Source: Henricia sp. BOLD:AAB3569
Taxonomy: Eukaryota; Echinodermata; Asteroidea; Spinulosida; Echinasteridae
NCBI GenBank assembly: GCA_037783545.1
Contig: JBBELK010000003.1
Coordinates: 806,001-870,000 of the forward strand
Direction of reading: 5' to 3'
Length of the DNA stretch: 64,000 nt
Shown: positions 1 through 10,543 of the stretch, one piece after another
Position numbering within the stretch: position 1 is the first letter of the stretch
Layout: each line of letters opens with the position of its first letter
Translations under genes and position numbers: made by a program
Notes under the pieces: generated by a model
What the model was told of the DNA's origin: nothing
The model's input: only the letters and a program-made list of their open reading frames with translations
Database searches by the model: none

Positions 1-705
1 GGTTCGTGGCCTCTGGGTGAATTCATGTGTGCAACGAACGGCGTGTTGTCATTCATGACATGGGGGTCGAGTGTGTGCACCATATTTCTTTTGACTTTGG
101 ATCGCTACATCGCTATTTCGCATCCATTACGGCATCCAAGATGGATGACAGTGAACAGGTCAAAGATCATTGTTTGTATCACATGGGCTGTGCTGGTCGC
201 TGTGGATATTGGCATTTTCGGAATTTATATTCCGTTAACTATTTATGAAATGGGGCCGATCAAGTTATGCAAGTTTGAAAATGATTGGCGATGGTCAATT
301 CCTTCAGTGTGCTTGTTACTTGTTTTCATCATTATATCAATCTTTTACGCACATATTTACATAATTTCTCGTGACCATATGCGTCGTATCGCAGCCGAGA
401 ATCAAGCAGGACAAAGGGTGCCGCGCCAAATTGTCAACCGTTCGACGACCACGATCGCGATCATCACAGGCACGTTGATCGTAACGTGGATTCCGCCAGC
501 TATGTTTTTAGCAGCACAAGCAAAGGGAGTAACCTTCGGAATTTACAACGAATACCTGGCATCATTTGCGGCAGCTAGTTTAGTAATGGCCAATAGTTGG
601 CTAAATGTCATTATTTACTGTTTTCGGAACAGTGAGTTACGTCATGTGGTTCGTGACTTAATTGCAACTTTCTTTCAAAGATTTTTTCCGGGAAGCACAC
701 GATGA
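1..705 (+). CDS. Class A (rhodopsin-like) GPCR, gene 1 of the cluster, 5' end outside the window
   Basis: The open frame runs from base 1, so the start codon, TM1 and TM2 lie upstream. By comparison with the 320-aa paralogues the visible part begins just before the TM3 cysteine. It keeps that cysteine, DRYIAISHPLR at the end of TM3, the TM4 tryptophan, the ECL2 cysteine, TWIPP in TM6 and NSWLNVIIY in TM7, and ends in FFPGSTR. Such proteins are seven-helix plasma-membrane receptors coupling to G proteins; the ligand is unknown. It differs from its neighbours at the usual amine-contact position 3.32 (Ser instead of Glu) and at 5.50 (Val instead of Pro). Its 3' flank resembles that of gene 5 (17868-18830), so these two look like closest relatives in locus structure. 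No intron is seen. Confidence 0.9.
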   Translation, partial: GSWPLGEFMCATNGVLSFMTWGSSVCTIFLLTLDRYIAISHPLRHPRWMTVNRSKIIVCITWAVLVAVDIGIFGIYIPLTIYEMGPIKLCKFENDWRWSIPSVCLLLVFIIISIFYAHIYIISRDHMRRIAAENQAGQRVPRQIVNRSTTTIAIITGTLIVTWIPPAMFLAAQAKGVTFGIYNEYLASFAAASLVMANSWLNVIIYCFRNSELRHVVRDLIATFFQRFFPGSTR

Positions 706-1214
706 ACATGATCACACTATTAAGACATCCTTTTAAAGAGATTCATTTTTGTTTGGGAAATGCCATATTTATAGGACACCTGTAGAAAACAAAACAGTTT
801 TCTCACCCAGAATGGCCACAAATTACTTGACACACATCCGAGGTACTAGTAGATATCTACGTTTAAAATTGTGGTACTGTAATTTACGTAAAAATTTACA
901 ATCTGAATATAAGTGAAATTTGTATACACATTCCAGCAATGGTCAAATCTTGTTTTGACAATGTAGCATATAACGGTGGTCTGCTTGGCAATTTTCTCTC
1001 TTGCACGGGTGATTTTCATTTCAACTGAAAATTAGTGGATAAGATGACGGATATTCCCTGTATAAATTTGAACAGAATTTTAATGAGTAAACTTTAAGAA
1101 GTGTTTTACTGTTTGTCCCCGGATGCTGTGAGAGTTTTAATTATTTGTAAATATTAGACATTGAGTGTCGCTCCTATGGGGCATAAGCACCCTTGTACAT
1201 TACTTGGGGAATAA
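706..1214. repeat. 3' flank of GPCR gene 1, duplicated after gene 5
   Basis: This non-coding stretch matches 18831-19353 almost base for base with small indels. It therefore belongs to the same duplicated block as the gene. It may include the 3' UTR. An AATAAA-like motif occurs only at the border with the next foldback element, so the poly(A) site is uncertain. Confidence 0.75.
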
Positions 1215-1333
1215 AAGTGGGTTTGGCCAGTCTTAAACATACGTTTTAAACCGGCTATGGTTCTGGGCGCTGATAATGTCCCAGGACCCTAGCCGGTTTT
1301 AAACGGATTGTTTAAGACTGGCCAAACCTACTT
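1215..1333. mobile_element. Short foldback MITE, family A copy 1
   Basis: Inverted ends read AAGTGGGTTTGGCCAGTCTT on the left and the near-exact complement on the right, around a short central part. The same unit recurs at 19354-19473 and 28018-28142. It has no coding capacity. The right end directly abuts the 954-bp element that follows. Confidence 0.75.
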
Positions 1334-2287
1334 CCCAGACAGCAAGCATACGTCGCACCGACGTCGGCAAAGGTCGGCATAGGTCGGCGAACGTCGCCCG
1401 TCGGTGTACAACGTCGGTACGACGTCAGATATGGGCCGGCGATTTCCGTATTTGCTATATGTCGGCATTAAGTTAGACATTTGGTCAATATGATGTTACT
1501 TTAACGTCAATATTTGACGTCAATAAGGTGTCATATATAACGTCGGTAAGACGTAACTTAAAGGTTATCACATTACGTCAGTACGTCGTCGACACACTGC
1601 GTCGAATTAATGTGGGTTTAGGGACAACAATTTACGTCATGCTTGCGTCGCTATTCTGACGGCAACCGGACGTTAACGGCACGACGTGTTAAAGACGACG
1701 TGTTAAAGACGTATTGTTTTAGTCATTTTCGAGTCGTGCGTCATAAAGTGGTCGTGACCAGATTTACCGTGTAAAAAAGCTAATTTGCTTCAGTTTTGGC
1801 AGTTGTTTTGATTTTTGTAAATGATTTGTTGCTTGATAATAGGCAAATTGGCAATTGTCGGGGATGAACAAACTCAAAGTGGCGAGTGATTAGAATTAAA
1901 TTTGGTATTCGGTTAGTAGGTGTGTGCCAACCATGGTTTACAGGGTACAGGTTTTGTGGAGCATAAATAGAAGTCGCGCATAATGGTAGTGTATGAGTAG
2001 TGTATGAGTATCAATGAACATGTATAAGTAATGTATAAGTAATGTATAGGGGACGTCAGCAAAATACGTCTTTTTGCTTTGCATACGACCCCACAAAGAC
2101 GTTGATAAGACGTCAATAAGACGTTTGTCCAACGTTAACGCCAACTTATAAACAACGTTGTGCCAACGTTATTCGGAAGTGCAAGTTTACGTTGGAACAA
2201 CGTCACAAGGCTAACGTTGGTCCAACGTTTCTTCGTCAATTACTGACGTTGATCCAACGTTGGGCTAACGTAAGTTTGCTGTCCGGG
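1334..2287. mobile_element. 954-bp non-autonomous DNA transposon with CCCRGACAGCAA inverted ends
   Basis: It starts CCCAGACAGCAA and ends TTGCTGTCCGGG, which are inverted copies with one mismatch. The left half is dense in ACGTCGG-type motifs and the right half in ACGTTGG/CCAACGT motifs, and both can fold on themselves. The paralogous flank of gene 5 lacks it: at 19470 the CTAC-TTTT-AATC stretch is uninterrupted. The insertion is thus defined to the base, with an apparent 2-bp TT duplication. The small ORFs inside look like nothing known. I cannot assign a superfamily. Confidence 0.8.
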
Positions 2288-2954
2288 TTTTAATCCCATT
2301 CATAAATACCTTTTTGTGTAAATCGTTAAAACTCACCAAAATTTGCCATGTTTTGCATTCACTTTCTACCGCGTTCGTATGAACTGCTAGCTGTGCGACA
2401 GTGCGTCAAGTTACTACGCATAATGCAAGGGTGTTGTACGCGCACGCACACGGGACTAGATACTTGCCACAGTGCACAATTTGCTTTTGGGAGCGTGCAG
2501 TTTCTGTGTGCGTGTGTGTGTGTTCCATATGCGCTGACCAGAGCGCGGGCGCAAGCCAAGCTCAAAAGTGTTTAAGACTGAATGGGCCCTTATCGTCCCT
2601 TTAAAATTGCCCACGATGTGTTTACTGATCACAAATATATTGAAAGTATTTGTATTTGTCTTTAATACATTTTTAAAACTTGACTTTGAAAGAGCAATCT
2701 CTGACACACAGCACAAATACAGTCTGGACCACTCGCTGTTTTCTTCTTAAAATCCACGATTACATTTTGTATGTGTGTGTTTTCATAACTTTTACTTTCA
2801 ATTGTTATTTTAACTTTATCCTTTCTGTAGTTGTCATCTGTATTGTATTTATTTTTATTTATCAATGTTATTGCCTGGATTAACTTCTTTCTGTAATAGA
2901 CATTCTTATGATATTTTGTATTTCTTGCTTGTCGTTGTTTTTGTCCTTTCTGTG
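2288..2954. repeat. Duplicated non-coding flank before the 54-bp minisatellite
   Basis: This matches 19474-20105, including a GT-rich stretch and the run of T-rich sequence leading into the array. I see no gene in it. The small ORFs on both strands are conserved only because the DNA was duplicated. Confidence 0.65.
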
Positions 2955-3580
2955 CTTGAATTACCTTTCTTTTGTAATTTAAATCTCCATGATACTTTCC
3001 TTTTTATGTTTCTATTACCTTTCTTTTGTAATTTACATCTCCATGATACTTTCCTTTTTATGTTTCAATTACCTTTCTTTTGTAATTTACATCTCCATGA
3101 TACTTTCCTTTTTATGTTCCAATTACCTTTTTTTTGTAATTTAAATCTCCATGATACTTTCCTTTTTGTGTTTCAATTACCTTTCTTTTGTAATTTACAT
3201 CTCCATGATACTTTCCTTTTGGTGTTTCAATTACCTTTCTTTTGTAATTTAAATCTCCATGATACTTTCCTTTTTGTGTTTCAATAACCTTTCTTTTGTA
3301 ATTTACATCTCCATGATACTTTCCTTTTTGTGTTTCAATTACCTTTCTTTTGTAATTTACATCTCCATGATACTTTCCTTTTTATGTTTCAATTACCTTT
3401 CTTTTGTAATTTACATCTCCATGATACTTTCCTTTTTGTGTTTGAATTACCTTTCTTTTGTAATTTAAATCTCCATGATACTTTCCTTTTTGTGTTTCAA
3501 TTACCTTTCTTTTGTAATTTAAATCTCCATGATACTTTCCTTTTTGTGTTTCAATGACCTTTCTTCTGTAATTTACATTT
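2955..3580. repeat. 54-bp minisatellite, about 11.5 copies
   Basis: The unit contains TTACCTTTCTTTTGTAATTT followed by a CTCCATGATACTTTCC stretch, and repeats exactly every 54 bp (for example CCAT at 2987 and 3041). Because 54 is a multiple of three the array stays open in some frames on both strands, giving artefact ORFs. A second array of the same unit lies at 20106-20923. Confidence 0.93.
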
Positions 3581-3639
3581 TCATGATACAGAGTACAGAG
3601 TCGGCTGATTTATAAGATCCTGGTAAAAAGATATTTCCC

Positions 3640-4260
3640 CTCCTCCCTCCTCATTTTTTACTGGTTTTAGTGGAAACCCAGTTCCTTGGCAACACACAGG
3701 GATGTTTCAATTTACACCATGGTCGATCATTATCATGGCGATAGAAGGGAGTTGATTCATTGCCGTTTCCAGTTTGTGTTTTTTTGGGAATTTTTCAAAA
3801 AGTGTTTTAGATTCATCTCGGTTGAATTGAATGGTCAGGGCAATCTATTAATATCTGAACTGCCAGATCATCTATCATGTACGTGCACCATCAACATCAG
3901 AATAGGTTTTAGTTAGTGTCCTTGTTAGTGTTTCAGTTTCATCTCAGTCCGAGTGTGGAAAAGCACAAGAATTTCTGCATATATCATCAGTGCAATATTC
4001 TTTATGAATCGATACACTTAGCAATTGATGGATTTGAAATTGTCATCGAAAACGAGGGTCTCGGTGCTTTGTTTTGTGATAAAAACACGCGTGACGTAAA
4101 CACAACGAGGCTGCCAGTGCTAGTTTGAAGTTTGTAAATTGATGAATATTGCAACTGCTACATCAGGAGTGACTGAATTGTCTTCAGGATTGATAAAACT
4201 ATCAACATCCTAAACTCGACCAACAGCACATTATTTTGCAAGTTCATCTTCAGATTAGAA
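3640..4260. promoter_or_regulatory. Conserved 5' flank of GPCR gene 2, probable promoter/5' UTR
   Basis: It is highly similar to 17270-17867 in front of gene 5. Its last 330 bp also match the sequence in front of genes 3 and 4 (about 7070-7418 and 10200-10543). All copies end with a GATTAGAAATGG or GATTAAAAATGG start context. Conservation reflects duplication, but a shared promoter is the likely consequence. No TATA box could be assigned with confidence. Confidence 0.45.
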
Positions 4261-5247
4261 ATGGCAACAATATTGACTCCCGCTACTAATGACACGGTGT
4301 TCATCGAAGACGCCACACAGATGACAGTACGCATTTTTCTTGCTGTTTTAGCAACTGTCGAAGTTACACTGATTTTTATGCTGAACCCACTGATGCTTGT
4401 TGCGTTGCATCGCGTCACCGATATTCAGCCAACGACGCGAGTATTTATGACATCATTGACTGTTTCGGATCTTTTAACTGGGTTTTCCTGGGTATTACGA
4501 CTACCATCGCTGTATACTAGTTCATGGCCTCTGGGTGAATTCATGTGTTCAACGACCGGTGTGCTGGAATTCTTAGCACGGGCCTTGAGTGTGTACTCCA
4601 TATTCTTATTGACCGTGTACTCCATATTCTTATTGACCGTTGATCGCTACATCGCTATTTCGCATCCATTACGGTATCCAGAATGGATGACAGTGAACAG
4701 GTCAAAGATCATTGTTTGTATCACATAAGCTGTGCTGGTTGCTGCAGATATTGCCGTTTTTGGAATTTATCATCCGAAAAGTATTCTGGAACAAGGGCTG
4801 ATCAAGATATGCAACCGGGGTATTGACTGGCGGCTAATTATTGCTATATTGTCATTATTACTTCCGTTCATTATTATATCAATCTTTTACGCAAATATTT
4901 ATGTAATTTCTCATCACCATACGCGTCGAATCGCAGCTGAGGATCAGGCAGGACAAAGGGTGCCACGACAAATTGCGAACCGTTCGACGACCACGATCGC
5001 GATCATCACAGGCACGTTGATCATAACGTGGATTCCGCCAGCTGCATTTTTAACGGCATATGCATTGGGAGTAACCTTAGGAATTTACAACGACCACCTG
5101 GCAATATTTGCATTGGATGCTTTGTTAATGGCCAATAGTTGGCTGAACGTCATTATTTACTGTTTTCGCAACAGTGAGTTACGTCATGTGGTTCGTGACT
5201 TAACTGCAACTTTTTTTCAAAGGCTTTTTCAGGGAAGCGCACGGTGA
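4261..5247 (+). pseudogene. Class A GPCR pseudogene, gene 2 of the cluster
   Basis: It aligns with the 320-aa paralogues over its full length but has two lesions. A 24-bp tandem duplication (4591-4614 and 4615-4638) repeats eight residues of TM3 just before the DRY motif. A TAA at 4726-4728 replaces the TGG codon for the conserved TM4 tryptophan (residue 148 in the paralogues, codon 156 here). The frame downstream of the stop stays open to the normal TGA, with P5.50, TWIPP and NSWLNVIIY intact, so inactivation looks recent. Readthrough would still give a TM3 eight residues too long. It is most like gene 3 in its second half and shares that gene's 3' flank. Confidence 0.88.
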
Positions 5248-7418
5248 ACATGATCACACTTAAGTCATTCTTATAAAGGTGTGATCACCGTTTTTTAGCT
5301 CGATCTCAAGAAAGAACAACTTGTGAAGTTTGATACATTTTGGCTGAAAAACTAAGAGATTAAAAAATAAAAAAGGGGACTAAATCAAACAATATTATTT
5401 ACACGTTAGCCAATGTTCAAATAATCATAACTCAAAAACTGTAAGAGTGCCAATCCCAAATCTTTCTGGAAATGTTCCTTACATCTTTAAGCTAACAAAT
5501 GCATTTTGAAAAATACGCATTTTTGCAAATCAAGCTCAAAGGTTATATATTTACCTAACTTTTTTTGGTCCGGTCCAAAAGCATGTTAAATCGACATGGA
5601 ATGACCCATTGTTTCCAAACGATCTTTTTTTACCATTCATTCAACACAAAAAGCATGCATGGATTTTTTGGGTTTTCTGACGTATTACTGCATCTATGTG
5701 GCTGAAATTTCTACAAGGCAGTTTATCAACATTATTTTTTTTAAATTTATGTAATAATGCTGTTGCTGGAATTCGTATCAAAGTATCATCTGCAAATGAT
5801 AAAATGGCCTTTTTAAAATACTTGTATTCATGTAACAACAGCAGACAGGGCGTCCACAGCCGTCAAGTTCAAAACACGATGTGTACAAATGACTGGTGGA
5901 CAATAGATGTGTTTACACATTGAAGGAACGGCTTACTGTTTACATAATGTAGTGATCTAGCATCATTGACAATATTTTTTTGATGGTCGTTGTGAAAAGA
6001 ATGTAACGTAATTAACTAAAAATGTTTAAAAGAGGCTAAATGTTGGACTATATGCTTTACCAGCCACTAGTGCTGTTATGCATCAAGTGTTTGTATTGGC
6101 ATTCGGTACGGGCCAACACGTCTTGCAGCGTTTTTCACTACCGGTGTTTGTCAGAAATACAATAAGCACCCGGACAAAAATTTGCCTCCCGGACAATAAA
6201 ACTCGGCTGCCCGGACAAAAATAATCCATTTTCCCCTCTAAAACACTTCAAAAGTACAGCCAAGTCATTCCAAAATTAGTAGTAAAGTCACCAATATTGA
6301 TTCGCTAGCCAATGGTGTCATTATCGTTCACTAATACCACGCATACACATGTATCTATGTTTGTCTACAAATTGGAAAATACAGTTTGTACATAGTGTTC
6401 GTACGGCATTATTTTCCAACAAGAAGAGACACCAACCGCGATTGACAAAAGCAACTCGCACCTAGCGCTGGTTTCTACGGCTGGAAATAAAACTAACTCA
6501 CACGGCCATGTGATTTATCCGAACCAGAAATCTAGTTCGGATAAATCACGTGACCTTGATTTTTTGAAAAATGCTCAAAAACCGCCAAATTTGATGGTTT
6601 CTTTTCAGGATCTTTTTAGTTTATTTCGGAAAGACCTTCAGAATCATGTATGGGTCTATTTCGAGCCCAACAAAGCCGGTGTGTTCCTTTAACTGAGGAA
6701 GACAGCAGCAAAGCTGACGTTTTAACTTCCCCTGTGACTAGATATTGCCAGAACGTGTTTACACGTCCTCTGGCATCAAGTGGTTAACTGACTCCCTTCA
6801 TTTATCCTACAGCCTATAACGTCAAAAGAGATTTATCGAGCAATATATCCGTTTTTATCAGTAATGCATTATAATTACCAATATGCTTGTCAATCTAAAT
6901 TAAGCCTAACCTCAATAACTGTAGAAAGCACTGACAACCTATTTACTCATTAAACAACTTTGCCTTCTACTGAAGGCCTTTTTATTACATGTACCTCTGT
7001 GAAAGCAATGCAATAACTGCTGTATTAGCGTCAGTTTCAGTTGGTGTCGTTGTATGTGGGAGTCTTTTAGCGAGTGTTTCAGTTTTGTCTCGGTCCGAGT
7101 GTGGAAAAGCCTCGGAATTTCTGCATGTATTATCAGTGCAATATTATTTTCGATTCGTCCATACAATTGGCAATTTATGAATTTGAAATTGTCATCGAAA
7201 ACGAGGGTCGTGTTTTATTTTGTGATGAAATTTGAAAATGAAAAGACGTGTGACGTAACGCGACGAGGCTGCCAGTGCTAGTTTGAAATTTGTAAATTGA
7301 TGAATATTGCAACTGCTACATCAGGAGTGACTGAATTGTCTTCAGGATTGATAAAACTATCAACATCCTAAACTCGATCAACAGCACATTATTTTGCAAG
7401 TTCATCTTTAGATTAGAA
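5248..7418. repeat. Duplicated intergenic block, copy 1
   Basis: This runs from the end of gene 2 to the start of gene 3 and matches 8382-10543, from gene 3 to gene 4, nearly throughout. Together with the genes it defines a tandem unit of about 3.1 kb (gene starts 3158 and 3125 bp apart). Inside it are relics of TTAA-type repeats (5580-5820 resembles the core of the family at 36118-36486) and a hairpin at 6510-6549. No other gene is seen. Confidence 0.8.
6510..6549. repeat. 40-bp hairpin inside a dispersed repeat, copy 1
   Basis: Arms GTGATTTATCCGAAC and GTTCGGATAAATCAC are perfect complements around a 10-base loop. The same hairpin lies at 9635-9674, and an inverted, more degenerate copy lies near 42640-42690. 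The surrounding repeat ends at TTAA near 6689. Confidence 0.7.
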
Positions 7419-8381
7419 ATGGCAACGATATTGATTCCCGCCACTAATGACACAGTGTTGGACGTAGACGCCACACAGACGGCAGTACGCCTTTTCCTCG
7501 CTGTTTTAGCAACTTTCGGAGTTATACTGAATTTCACGCTGAACCCACTGATGCTTGTTGCATTGCACCGCGTCACCGATATTCAGCCAACAACCCGAGT
7601 ATTTATGACATCATTGACTGTTTCGGATCTCATAACGGGGTTTTCCTGGGTATTAAAACTACCATCGCTCTACACTGGTTTGTGGCCTCTGGGTGAATTC
7701 ATGTGTGCAACTGACGGCGTGCTCGAATACTTAGCACGGGCCTTGAGTGTGTATTCCATATTCCTACTGACTTTGGATCGCTACATCGCTATTTCGCATC
7801 CATTGCGGTATCCAGAATGGATGACAGTGAACAGGTCAAAGATCATTGTTTGTATCACATGGGCTGTGCTGGTCGTTGCGGATATTGGCATTTATGGAAT
7901 TTATCATCCGCAAAGTATTCTGGAACAAGGGCCGATCAAGATATGCAAGTGGGATACTGACTGGCGGCTATTCATTGCTGTATTGACGTTATTACTTCCG
8001 TTCATTATTATATCAATCTTTTACGCAAATATTTATGTAATTTCTCATCACCATACGCGTCGTATCGCAGCTGAGGATCACGCAGGACAAAGGGTGCCAC
8101 GACAAATTGTGAACCGTTCGACGACCACGATCGCGATCATCACAGGCACGTTGATCATAACGTGGATTCCGCCAGCTGCATTTTTAACGGCATATGCATT
8201 GGGAGTAACCTTAGGAATTTACAACGACCACCTGGCAATATTTGCATTGGATGTTTTGGTAATGGCCAATAGTTGGCTGAACGTCATTATTTACTGTTTT
8301 CGCAACAGTGAGTTACGTCATGTGGTTCGTGACTTAATTGCAACTTTTTTTCAAAGGCTTTTTCAGGGAAGCGCACGGTGA
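7419..8381 (+). CDS. Class A (rhodopsin-like) GPCR, gene 3 of the cluster, intact
   Basis: This 320-aa intronless receptor starts at the ATG shared by all paralogues. It has a short N-terminus with a glycosylation site (Asn10-Asp-Thr) and seven hydrophobic segments. Visible landmarks are Asn42 (1.50), Asp70 (2.50), Cys96 and Cys176 (TM3-ECL2 disulfide), Glu103 (3.32), Asp120-Arg121-Tyr122, Trp148 (4.50), Pro194 (5.50), Tyr202 (5.58), Thr248-Trp-Ile-Pro251 in place of CWxP, and Asn288-Val-Ile-Ile-Tyr292 in place of NPxxY, then a helix-8 stretch with Cys293. ICL3 and the C-tail are short. The ligand is unknown. Glu at 3.32 could fit a basic ligand, but the other aminergic features are missing. 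The motif set places it in class A with certainty; the subfamily is open. Confidence 0.93.
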   Translation: MATILIPATNDTVLDVDATQTAVRLFLAVLATFGVILNFTLNPLMLVALHRVTDIQPTTRVFMTSLTVSDLITGFSWVLKLPSLYTGLWPLGEFMCATDGVLEYLARALSVYSIFLLTLDRYIAISHPLRYPEWMTVNRSKIIVCITWAVLVVADIGIYGIYHPQSILEQGPIKICKWDTDWRLFIAVLTLLLPFIIISIFYANIYVISHHHTRRIAAEDHAGQRVPRQIVNRSTTTIAIITGTLIITWIPPAAFLTAYALGVTLGIYNDHLAIFALDVLVMANSWLNVIIYCFRNSELRHVVRDLIATFFQRLFQGSAR

Positions 8382-10543
8382 ACATGATCACACTTAAGTC
8401 ATTCTTATAAAGGTGCGATCACCATTTTTTAGCTCGATCTTAAGAAAGAACAACTTGTGAAGTTTGATACATTTTGGCTGAAAAACTAAGAGATTAAAAA
8501 ATAAAAAAGGGGACTAAATCAAACAATATTATTTACACGTTAGCCAATGTTCAAATAATCATAACTCAAAAACTGTAAGAGTGCCAATCCCAAATCTTTC
8601 TGGAAATGTTCCTTGCATCTTTAAGCTAACAAATGCATTTTGAAAAATACGCATTTTTGCAAATCAAGCTCAAAGGTTATATATTTACCTAACTTTTTTT
8701 GGTCCGGGTTTCCAAACGATCTTTTTTACCATTCATTCAACACCAAAAGCATGCATGGATTTTTTGGGTTTTCTGACGTATTACTGCATCTATGTGGCCG
8801 ACATTTCTACAAGCTTAAGGCAGTTTATCAACATTATTTTTTTTAAATTTATGTAATAATGCTGTTGCTGGAATTCGTATCGAAGTATCATCTGCAAATG
8901 ATAAAAGGGCCTTTTTAAAATACTGGTAATCATGTAACAACAACAGCAGGGCGTCCACTGCCGTCAAGTTCAAAACACGATGTGTACAAATGACTGGTGC
9001 ACGGACAATGGATGTGTTTACACATTGAAGGAACGGCTTACTGTTTACATAATGTAGCGATCTAGCATCATTGACAATATTTTTGTTGATGGTCGTTGTG
9101 AAAAGAATGTATATAACGTAATTAACTAAATATGTTTAAAAGAGGCTAAATGTTGGACTATATGCTTTACCAGCCACTGGTGCTGTATTATGCATCATGT
9201 GTTTGTACATGTATTGGCATTCGGTACGGGTCAACACATCTTGCAGCGTTCTTCACTACAGGTGTTTGTCAGAAATACAATAAGCACCCGGAAAAAAATT
9301 TGCCGCCCGGACAATAAAACTCGGCTGCCCGGACAAAAATAATCCATTTCCCCCTCTAAAACACTTCAAACCTACAGCCAAGTCATTCCAAAATTAGTAG
9401 TAAATTCACCAATATTGATTCGCTAGCCAATGGTGTCATTATCGTTCACTAATACCACGCATACACATGTATCTATGTTTGTCTACAAATTGGAAAATAC
9501 GGTTTGTACATAGTGTTCGTACAGCATTATTTTCCAACAAGAAGAGAAACCAACCGCGAATGACAAAAGCAACTCGCAACTCGCACTTCGCGCTGGTTTC
9601 TACGGCTGGAAATAAGACTAACTCACACGGCCATGTGATTTATCCGAACCAGAAATCTGGTTCGGATAAATCACGTGACCTTGATTTTTTGAAAAATGCT
9701 CAAAAGCGGCTAAATTTGATGGTTTCTTTTCAGGATCTATTTAGTTTATTTCGAAATAACCTTCAGAATAATGTATACATCTATTTCGAGCCCAAAAATA
9801 ACCCAACAAAACCGGTGTGTTCCTTTAACTGAGGAAGACGGCAGCAAAGCTGACGTTTTAACTTCCCCTGTGACTAGATATTGCCAGAACGTGTTTACAC
9901 GTCCTCTGGCATCAAGTGGTTAACTGACTCCCTTCATTTATCCTACAGCCTATAACGTCAAAAGAGATTTATCGAGCAATATATCCGTTTTTATCAGTAA
10001 TGCATACTAATAACCAATATGCTTGTCACTCTAAATTAAGCCTAACCTCAATAACTGTAGAAAGCACTGACAACCTATTTACTCAAAAAACAACTTTGCC
10101 TTCTACCGAAGACCTTTTTATTTTCTTCAAAATTGAAAGCATTGCAATAACTACTGTATTAGCGTCAGTTTCAGTTGGTGTCGTTGTGGGAGTCTAGTTT
10201 TAGCGAGTGTTTCAGTTTTGTCTCGGTCCGAGTGTGGAAAAGCCTCGGAATTTCTGCATGTATTATCAGTGCAATATTATTTTCGATTCGTCCATACACT
10301 TGGCAATGGATGAATTTGAAATTGTCATCCAAAACGAGGGTCGTGTTTTATTTTGTGATGAAATTTGAAAATGAACAGACGTGTGACGTAACACGACAAG
10401 TGCTCATTTGAAATTTGTCAATTGATGAATATTGCAACTGCTACATCAGGAGTGACTGAATTGTCTTCAGGATTGATAAAACTATCAACATCCTAAACTC
10501 GATCAACAGCACATTATTTTGCAGGCTCATCTTCAGATTAAAA
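8382..10543. repeat. Duplicated intergenic block, copy 2
   Basis: Near-identical partner of 5248-7418, with small indels. It holds the same repeat relics and the second hairpin. ORFs of up to 121 aa here (such as 9467-9832) sit in repeat DNA and are disrupted in the partner copy, so they are not genes. Confidence 0.8.
9635..9674. repeat. 40-bp perfect hairpin inside a dispersed repeat, copy 2
   Basis: The arms are 19 bp, from GTGATTTATCCGAACCAGA to its exact complement, around a 2-base centre. The copy at 6510 has lost pairing in the middle, so this copy is closer to the ancestral palindrome. Confidence 0.75.

Noticed and set aside
2955..3580. CRISPR-like appearance of regular repeats
   Set aside because: Units are contiguous 54-bp repeats without unique spacers in a eukaryotic genome; this is a minisatellite.
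4158..4418. 86-aa - strand ORFs at the start of each GPCR gene
   Set aside because: Antisense shadows of the conserved coding sequence, also at 7316 and 10441.
4732..5247. Separate short receptor gene after the stop in gene 2
   Set aside because: It is the second half of the pseudogene in the same frame; the apparent start is a GTG within TM4.
9467..9832. 121-aa ORF between GPCR genes 3 and 4
   Set aside because: It lies in dispersed repeat DNA and is broken in the duplicate block at 6350-6692.
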